10,741 nt of DNA. Origin: Acidimicrobiaceae bacterium (GTDB lineage Bacteria; Actinomycetota; Acidimicrobiia; Acidimicrobiales; Palsa-688). Position 1 is the stretch's first letter; every line of letters begins with the position of its first letter. A program made the position numbers and the translations under genes. The stretch is from contig PMHU01000150.1 of assembly GCA_003156795.1 (NCBI GenBank), positions 181 through 10,921 on the forward strand, read 5' to 3'. Under the pieces are notes generated by a model, which worked only from the letters and a program-made list of their open reading frames with translations, searched no databases and was not told the origin of the DNA. This document shows, piece after piece, positions 7,134-10,741 of the stretch.

Positions 7134-7139
7134 ACGTTA
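7134..7139 (-). promoter_or_regulatory. Possible -10 element for leaderless dop transcription
   Basis: Minus-strand TAACGT fits the actinobacterial TAnnnT pattern. Six bases (CGACCC) separate it from the dop GTG, the distance expected if transcription starts at the start codon. The position 17 bases further upstream (CCCCAG) does not resemble a -35 box, so this is a weak call. dop may simply be read through from mpa. Confidence 0.3.
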
Positions 7140-7156
7140 TCCCCCAATTGGGGTAT
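7139..7156. promoter_or_regulatory. Palindrome upstream of dop, candidate operator
   Basis: ATCCCCCAATTGGGGTAT is an 18-bp palindrome with one mismatched pair and a perfect 12-bp core CCCCAATTGGGG. It has no loop, which is more typical of a dimeric repressor site than of an RNA hairpin. It ends 12 bp before the dop GTG and abuts the candidate -10, so a bound protein would block transcription there. Confidence 0.45.
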
Positions 7157-7176
7157 CTGGGGGTGAGGGGCCGCCA

Positions 7177-7245
7177 CGAAACAACTTGACGCAATTCTCC
7201 GACAGGAGCGTCCTCGTGGATAACGACACGTTCCAAGTTGTCTCG
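7177..7245 (-). ncRNA. Candidate structured RNA in the mpa-dop spacer
   Basis: Two 12-base arms (minus-strand CGAGACAACTTG at 7245-7234 and CAAGTTGTTTCG at 7188-7177) can pair along their full length if one G-U pair is allowed. Between them lie TCGT-TATCC-ACGA and a second hairpin, CTCC-TGTC-GGAG, extended by ACG/CGT with a bulge. Together they form a possible three-way junction of 69 nt. The mismatched pair is G-U on the minus strand but A-C on the plus strand, which favours the minus-strand transcript. It matches no family I recognise. Confidence 0.35.
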
Positions 7246-7287
7246 GGCCAGCCCTGAGGGCCCGGGCGGGGACTTCGTTGGGCGGCC

Positions 7288-9123
7288 TCAGAGGTACTGG
7301 CCGGTGGTGACGCGCTCGATCGACCTACCGCCGGTCGTCTCCTCGCCTTGGGACATGATCGTGCGTATGTAGACGATCCTCTCGCCCTTCTTGCCGGAGA
7401 TCTTGGCCCAATCGTCGGGGTTGGTCGTGTTCGGGAGGTCCTCGTGCTCCTTGTACTCCTGTTTGATGGAGTCGAGCAGGTCCTTGGTCCGTATTCCGGG
7501 CGCGTCGCCGGCGATGACCCGCTTGATGGCGAGCTTCTTGGCCCTGCGGACGATGTTCTCGATCATCGCTCCGGACGAGAAGTCCTTGTAGTACATGATT
7601 TCCTTGTCACCGTTCTGGTAGGTGACCTCGAGGAACTGGTTCGCTTCGTCATCCCGGTACATCTCGATGACGGTCCGTTCGATCATCGCCTGCACCGCTT
7701 TGTCACGGTCCCCGCCGCCGAGAGACGTTATTTCGGCCGCATCGAGGGGAAGGTCGGAGGTCATGTATCGGGCGAAGATCTGGGTCGCCGCTTCCTGGCC
7801 CGGACGCTCGATTTTGATCTTGACGTCCAACCGCCCGGGTCGGAGGATCGCCGGGTCGATCAGGTCCTCCCGGTTGGACGCGCCGATGACGATCACGTTA
7901 CGAAGGGTCTCGACGCCGTCGATCTCGGCGAGCAGCTGAGGCACGATCGTCGACTCCATGTCGGAGCTGATGCCGGTACCCCGGGTCCTGAACAGCGAGT
8001 CCATCTCGTCGAAGAAGACGATGACCGGCACTCCTTCTTCGCTTTTTTCCCTGGCCCGTTGGAACACCAGCCTGATCTGGCGTTCGGTCTCCCCGACGTA
8101 CTTGTTGAGCAGCTCGGGACCTTTGATGTTGAGGGAGTAGCTTCGCGCCTCCTTGTCCCCGGACACGTCGGCCACCTTCTTGGCGAGGGAGTTGGCCACC
8201 GCCTTGGCGATGAGGGTCTTGCCGCAGCCCGGAGGGCCGTAGAGAAGTATCCCCTTGGGGGCCGGAAGCTTGTGCTCCACGAAAAGGTCGCGATACAGGA
8301 AAGGAAGCTCGACCGCGTCGGTGATGGCCTCTATCTGATCGTCGAGGCCCCCCACGTCGGCATAGGAGATGTCGGGCACTTCCTCGAGGATCAGCTCCTC
8401 TACCTCGGGCCGGGGCAGCTTCTCGAGGAGAAGGCCGGTGCGGGAGTCCATCAGTACCGAGTCCCCTGAACGGAGCTTGACGCCGTCCAGGCTGTCGGCC
8501 ATCTCGACGACGCGCTCCTCGTCCGCCCGTCCGACTATCACGGCCCTTCCGTCGTCCATGACGTCGCGCAGGGTGACGATCTCACCGGAGCGTTCACCGG
8601 AACGGGCCAGTACGACGTTGAGGGACTCGTTGAGCACGACCTCGGCCCCCCGTTGAAGCTCGGAATCGGCCCGCGACGCGATTTCGGGGTGCAAGGCGAC
8701 TCGCATCTTGCGGCCGCCCGAGAACACGTCGACGGTGCCGTCGTCGTTTCGGGCGAGGAACGTGCCGTAGGCGGCCGGCGGCTGGGTGAGCTTGTCGACT
8801 TCCTCGCGCAGCGCGGCGATGTGCTCGCGCGCTTCTCGCAGGGTAAATGTCAGTCGCTCGTTTTGGGATATGGCTTGCTGTAGTTGCCCTTTGGTCTCCA
8901 GCAGCTTCTCTTCCAGGGTCCGGACGCGCTTGGGTGCTTCCTGCATCCGACGGCGGAGCGAGATGAGCTCGTCCTCCAAGACCTTGGCGTGCTCGCGTAG
9001 CTCGGCCATCTCCATGTCGTAGGCGGTCGTGCGGGCGTCACCCTCGGTTTCAGCCCGGCCGGGCGGCGCCGCTCGGGGTGGGTCGCTATCCGCTGGATTG
9101 TTCGCTCCAGGCATGTCGCTCAC
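7288..9123 (-). CDS. mpa: Mycobacterial-type proteasomal AAA+ ATPase (Mpa/ARC)
   Basis: Hexameric unfoldase that captures pupylated proteins and feeds them into the 20S core. The protein is 611 residues, close to M. tuberculosis Mpa. Order: polar N-terminus (1-35), long coiled coil that binds Pup (about 36-112), two OB-fold interdomains (about 115-240), then the AAA+ module with Walker A 'GPPGCGKT' (296-303), pore loop 'KYVGE' (341-345), Walker B 'VIVFFDEMDS' (367-376) and Arg fingers in 'AILRPGRLD' (425-433). The C-terminus is 'TGQYL', the penultimate-Tyr motif that docks between PrcA subunits. I chose the GTG at 9123 because GAGGTG lies 7 bases upstream; the ATG at 9171 has little ribosome binding site and the ATG at 9114 is too far from it. 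First gene of the minus-strand cluster, separated from dop by 160 bp. Confidence 0.97.
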   Translation of the reverse strand: MSDMPGANNPADSDPPRAAPPGRAETEGDARTTAYDMEMAELREHAKVLEDELISLRRRMQEAPKRVRTLEEKLLETKGQLQQAISQNERLTFTLREAREHIAALREEVDKLTQPPAAYGTFLARNDDGTVDVFSGGRKMRVALHPEIASRADSELQRGAEVVLNESLNVVLARSGERSGEIVTLRDVMDDGRAVIVGRADEERVVEMADSLDGVKLRSGDSVLMDSRTGLLLEKLPRPEVEELILEEVPDISYADVGGLDDQIEAITDAVELPFLYRDLFVEHKLPAPKGILLYGPPGCGKTLIAKAVANSLAKKVADVSGDKEARSYSLNIKGPELLNKYVGETERQIRLVFQRAREKSEEGVPVIVFFDEMDSLFRTRGTGISSDMESTIVPQLLAEIDGVETLRNVIVIGASNREDLIDPAILRPGRLDVKIKIERPGQEAATQIFARYMTSDLPLDAAEITSLGGGDRDKAVQAMIERTVIEMYRDDEANQFLEVTYQNGDKEIMYYKDFSSGAMIENIVRRAKKLAIKRVIAGDAPGIRTKDLLDSIKQEYKEHEDLPNTTNPDDWAKISGKKGERIVYIRTIMSQGEETTGGRSIERVTTGQYL

Positions 9124-9176
9124 TGTGGGGCACCTCGTTCCCTGGGCTTGCGATGGTGAACTTACCCCCATCGTCA

Positions 9177-9200
9177 GGTCATCCGCGCACGGTAATGACC
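9177..9200 (-). repeat. Inverted repeat in the mpa leader
   Basis: GGTCAT and ATGACC arms (6 bp, perfect) flank a 12-base loop in the region between the candidate mpa promoter and the mpa start. It could be an operator or a small leader hairpin. The short arms make chance a real alternative. Confidence 0.3.
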
Positions 9201-9232
9201 CCTTTCTTTTGTTGCCGCTACCGGTAATTGAC
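9190..9232. repeat. Direct repeat in the divergent promoter region
   Basis: CGGTAATGAC (9190-9199) and CGGTAATTGAC (9222-9232) differ by one inserted T and lie 32 bp apart, about three helical turns. The second copy covers most of the ferredoxin -35 box. The arrangement suggests two binding sites for one regulator on the same face of the DNA. Confidence 0.4.
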
Positions 9233-9257
9233 AGTACAAACCGGCGATCTGTACCTT
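9228..9257 (+). promoter_or_regulatory. Candidate ferredoxin promoter
   Basis: A perfect TTGACA (9228-9233) is followed after 18 bp by TACCTT (9252-9257), which fits TAnnnT. Transcription would start about 45 bp before the ferredoxin ATG. The -35 box is consensus; the -10 is only moderate. Confidence 0.5.
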
Positions 9258-9260
9258 CAA
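9231..9260 (-). promoter_or_regulatory. Candidate mpa promoter
   Basis: On the minus strand TTGAAG (9260-9255), an 18-bp spacer and TACTGT (9236-9231) make a plausible housekeeping promoter. It lies exactly on top of the plus-strand candidate, with each -10 overlapping the other's -35, so the two could not be occupied together. The mpa leader would be about 100 nt. Confidence 0.4.
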
Positions 9261-9310
9261 CCAGGTAGAGTTGGGCTGGAGACCGCCAAACAGCGAGGCA
9301 AAGCGGACCT

Positions 9311-9544
9311 ATGAAGGTATGGATCGATCAAGATCTCTGCACGGGCGACGGACTGTGCGAAGAGATCGCCCCGGCAGTCTTCACCCTGCTCGATGACGGC
9401 CTGTCCTATGTCAAGGAAGGCGACAAGGTCTTCGACAACCCTGGCGGCCAGGAGGGTCTGGCCGCCGTCCCCGAAGGCATGGAGGACGCCACCCGCGAGG
9501 CGGCCGAGGAGTGCCCCGGGGAATGCATTTTCATCGAAGAGTAA
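9311..9544 (+). CDS. 3Fe-4S ferredoxin
   Basis: Small acidic electron carrier of 77 residues. The cysteine pattern is Cys10-x5-Cys16 near the N-terminus ('LCTGDGLCEE') and Cys68-Pro near the C-terminus ('ECPGECIFIE'). Position 13, the second Cys of a 4Fe-4S motif, is Asp. This is the signature of actinobacterial single-cluster 3Fe-4S ferredoxins, often partners of cytochromes P450. Family members usually have a small residue four after the last ligand; here it is an extra Cys72. The start ATG is preceded by only a weak ribosome binding site (GAGG about 13 bases upstream). It diverges from mpa with interlocked candidate promoters and converges with the protease gene. I recall ferredoxin genes next to arc/mpa in other actinobacteria, but no established proteasome role. 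Its redox partner is not in this window. Confidence 0.93.
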   Translation: MKVWIDQDLCTGDGLCEEIAPAVFTLLDDGLSYVKEGDKVFDNPGGQEGLAAVPEGMEDATREAAEECPGECIFIEE

Positions 9545-9712
9545 CCATCCGCCCCACTTAGTGGTCGACGGGCGCTGACCCGGTCGTCGGCGCCGGCCTG
9601 GCGCCGCCTCGCGGACATGCCTCCGGCGTGAACGACTCCGCCTTCTGCCAGTCCGGCCCCTCCCCTCTGTTATCTCGGCGCGCTCCCGTCCTGGCGGGTA
9701 CCAGTCCTGGCG
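9545..9712. other. Non-coding spacer after the ferredoxin gene
   Basis: I see no gene here. Together with the two repeats that follow it makes up the 358-bp gap between the convergent ferredoxin and protease genes. It holds a GC-rich hairpin (9588-9606) and a 9-bp direct repeat GTCCTGGCG (9688-9696 and 9704-9712), the second copy ending exactly where the large palindrome begins. Confidence 0.6.
9588..9606 (+). terminator. GC-rich hairpin, possible ferredoxin transcript end
   Basis: CGGCGCC-GGCCT-GGCGCCG is a perfect 7-bp all-GC stem with a 5-base loop, starting 43 bp after the ferredoxin stop. No T-run follows, so it is not a textbook intrinsic terminator. High-GC actinobacteria can use tail-less hairpins, but that is an inference here. 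Confidence 0.3.
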
Positions 9713-9791
9713 CGTGTTCGATTTGTGTTTCTGTGCGCGAAAACTGTCGCCGGGCGCCACTTTTCGCGCACGCGATTCAAGATCGAACACG
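9713..9791. repeat. 79-nt nested palindrome between convergent genes
   Basis: The outer arms CGTGTTCGAT (9713-9722) and ATCGAACACG (9782-9791) pair perfectly over 10 bp. The inner arms GTGCGCGAAAA (9733-9743) and TTTTCGCGCAC (9761-9771) pair perfectly over 11 bp. The linkers between them are equal, 10 nt each, and the 17-nt apex can pair again (CGC/GCG). The two strands would form nearly the same cruciform or hairpin. Its place between converging genes suits a bidirectional terminator, and its regularity equally suits a dispersed palindromic (REP or MITE-like) element. Confidence 0.75.
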
Positions 9792-9793
9792 GA

Positions 9794-9893
9794 TGTGCCC
9801 GGCTCCCCGGCTGTGCCCGGCCCCCCGGCCCGGCCCCCGGCCGGGCCTGTGCCCGCCCCCCGCCAGTACCCGGCCCCCGGCCCGGCCAGGCAT
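9794..9893. repeat. C-rich low-complexity tract with tandem repeats
   Basis: Two adjacent 18-bp units starting TGTGCCCGGC (9794-9811 and 9812-9829) differ at one base, and a degenerate third copy begins at 9848. The rest is CCCGG-type low complexity. On the minus strand the five G-runs between 9883 and 9852 have short loops (2, 2, 7 and 1 bases) and satisfy the standard G-quadruplex pattern. It starts just past the protease stop codon, so it would fall in that gene's 3' untranslated RNA. Confidence 0.75.
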
Positions 9894-9902
9894 ACGCGGG
9901 GC

Positions 9903-10741
9903 TCAGGAGATCAGGCAGGACCCGGTCGACGCCCCGCCGGGCGTGCGGGCCTCGACCAAGGCCGCGTCCAGCTCGCTGCTGCTCAGGGCGTAGGCGGTGT
10001 CGGGCTGGTCGGCCGAGATGGCGAACGCCACGCCGATGACCTGGCCGGCCGGATTCACGAGCGGTCCTCCAGAGTCGCCGTGGGCCAGGACGGCCGCCAG
10101 AACCAGAACGTCGCGTTTGGTGGTGTGAACGCCGTACAGGTCGCGTCCCACCGCCACCTCTTCCAATACGACCCGGGCGGGTGCGACAGCCACCTCGTCC
10201 TGGCCTTCGGGGTGACCGAACACGGCGCCGACGGTCCCGGTGTGGGGAACGTCAACGCTCAAGGGGCTCTCTCCGAGGGACGTGACCTCGAGCAGGGCCA
10301 GGTCGATGTCGGGATCGAACATCACCACGGTTGCGGGTAGGCGCCGCCCGGAGGGAAGCAGCACGTCGGTGTCCCCGTGGCCCTCGCCGGCTACGACGTG
10401 GGCGTTGGTGACTATCAGATCGGAGGCCACGGCAAAGCCGCTTCCTTCGTAGATGCGACCGCACTCTTCCCCTTCGACTTTTACGGTGGAAGCCAAAACC
10501 CTGGTGGTCACGGCCACACCGAGCGGGCTGGTGGAAGGGGCGGGACCGGCGGCGTGGCCCGGGTCGAGCTCGGCGAAGACTTCAGGGGCGTCGCTGCCGA
10601 TCAGGCGCCGGAGCACTTGCGCGGCGTCGGGGGGGGCGGGAAGGTCACGGGACACCCAACGGCCGATGTCGGATCCTGTGGCGGCGCGAGCCGGCCAGCC
10701 CGGGACGGCCGCCACGGCCGGGATCAGCAGCCAGACGATGG
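9903..10741 (-). CDS. MarP-like membrane-anchored serine protease, C-terminal part
   Basis: The gene enters from the right edge: the frame is open through the last base, and the extra codons upstream of an internal GTG (10715) read 'IVWLLIPA', the end of a transmembrane helix. After it come the linker 'PGWPARAATGSDI' and a trypsin-like domain. Counting from that GTG codon, the triad is His106 ('TNAHVV'), Asp138 ('DPDIDLALL') and Ser215 ('HGDSGGPLV'). Cys85 ('EECGR') and Cys267 ('TGSCLIS') match the pair that forms a redox-sensitive disulfide in M. tuberculosis MarP (Rv3671c). That protein has an N-terminal CvpA-like four-helix domain and a periplasmic protease needed for acid and oxidative stress resistance. 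The N-terminal membrane domain should lie just outside the window. It is not co-directional with the ferredoxin and is probably not part of the proteasome operon. Confidence 0.9.
   Translation of the reverse strand, partial: IVWLLIPAVAAVPGWPARAATGSDIGRWVSRDLPAPPDAAQVLRRLIGSDAPEVFAELDPGHAAGPAPSTSPLGVAVTTRVLASTVKVEGEECGRIYEGSGFAVASDLIVTNAHVVAGEGHGDTDVLLPSGRRLPATVVMFDPDIDLALLEVTSLGESPLSVDVPHTGTVGAVFGHPEGQDEVAVAPARVVLEEVAVGRDLYGVHTTKRDVLVLAAVLAHGDSGGPLVNPAGQVIGVAFAISADQPDTAYALSSSELDAALVEARTPGGASTGSCLIS

Noticed and set aside
5691..7166. 491-codon open frame on the plus strand opposite dop
   Set aside because: It lies wholly antisense to a clear Dop gene, is rich in Arg, Gly, Val and His like other shadows of GC-rich codon bias, and has no recognisable domain.
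7177..7245. tRNA gene in the mpa-dop spacer
   Set aside because: The size and cloverleaf-like shape suggested it, but neither strand has the T-loop GTTCGAATC-type box or a proper D-arm.
7348..8469. 373-codon plus-strand open frame opposite mpa
   Set aside because: Antisense to the AAA module, no family resemblance, and explained by the third-position GC bias of mpa.
9124..9171. ATG start for mpa, 16 codons upstream of the GTG
   Set aside because: It has little ribosome binding site, while the GTG at 9123 has GAGGTG at good spacing and gives the usual Mpa length.
9257..9790. 177-codon minus-strand open frame opposite the ferredoxin
   Set aside because: It starts inside the 79-nt palindrome and crosses the ferredoxin antisense; no family resemblance.
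9713..9791. Integron attC site
   Set aside because: The arms lack the GTTRRRY and RYYYAAC core sites, and there is no cassette structure or integrase.
9714..10340. 208-codon plus-strand open frame through the palindrome, the C-rich tract and the protease
   Set aside because: Its first part is repeat sequence and its second is antisense to the protease triad region.

Overview
The window carries an almost complete bacterial Pup-proteasome system of an actinobacterium. Coding is dense and GC-rich, with GTG starts, translationally coupled genes, a 3Fe-4S ferredoxin and a MarP-type periplasmic protease. The set of genes fixes the phylum (Actinomycetota) firmly. A lineage outside the mycobacteria, such as Acidimicrobiia, is my guess only, from moderate divergence to the Mycobacterium tuberculosis proteins I remember.

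Layout, right to left on the minus strand: mpa/arc (proteasomal AAA ATPase, 9123-7288), dop (depupylase, 7127-5628), pup (5610-5413), prcB (beta subunit, 5344-4529), prcA (alpha subunit, 4532-3711), acs (acetyl-CoA synthetase, 3585-1609), pafA (Pup ligase, 1513-155) and the first 48 codons of pafB (WYL regulator, 145 to the left edge). This is the usual actinobacterial order, except that acs lies between prcA and pafA. On the other side, a 3Fe-4S ferredoxin (9311-9544, plus strand) diverges from mpa across what look like overlapping promoters. It converges on the 3' end of a MarP-like serine protease (minus strand, cut by the right edge).

How they work together: PafA ligates Pup through its C-terminal Glu to substrate lysines. 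Mpa binds Pup by its N-terminal coiled coils, unfolds the conjugate and docks on the PrcA ring through its C-terminal Gln-Tyr-Leu tail. PrcB threonine proteases degrade the substrate, and Dop removes Pup. Pup here already ends in Gly-Gly-Glu, so it needs no deamidation.

The most interesting parts lie between the genes. The pup-prcB junction has an 11-bp perfect hairpin and a smaller hairpin that covers the prcB ribosome binding site, with a duplicate of that site at the pup stop codon. The mpa-dop spacer has a candidate three-way-junction RNA and a palindrome just upstream of dop. A 79-nt nested palindrome followed by a C-rich repeat tract separates the ferredoxin and protease genes. PrcB carries Ala where Gly normally precedes the catalytic Thr. 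I found no CRISPR array, tRNA, rRNA or transposase gene.
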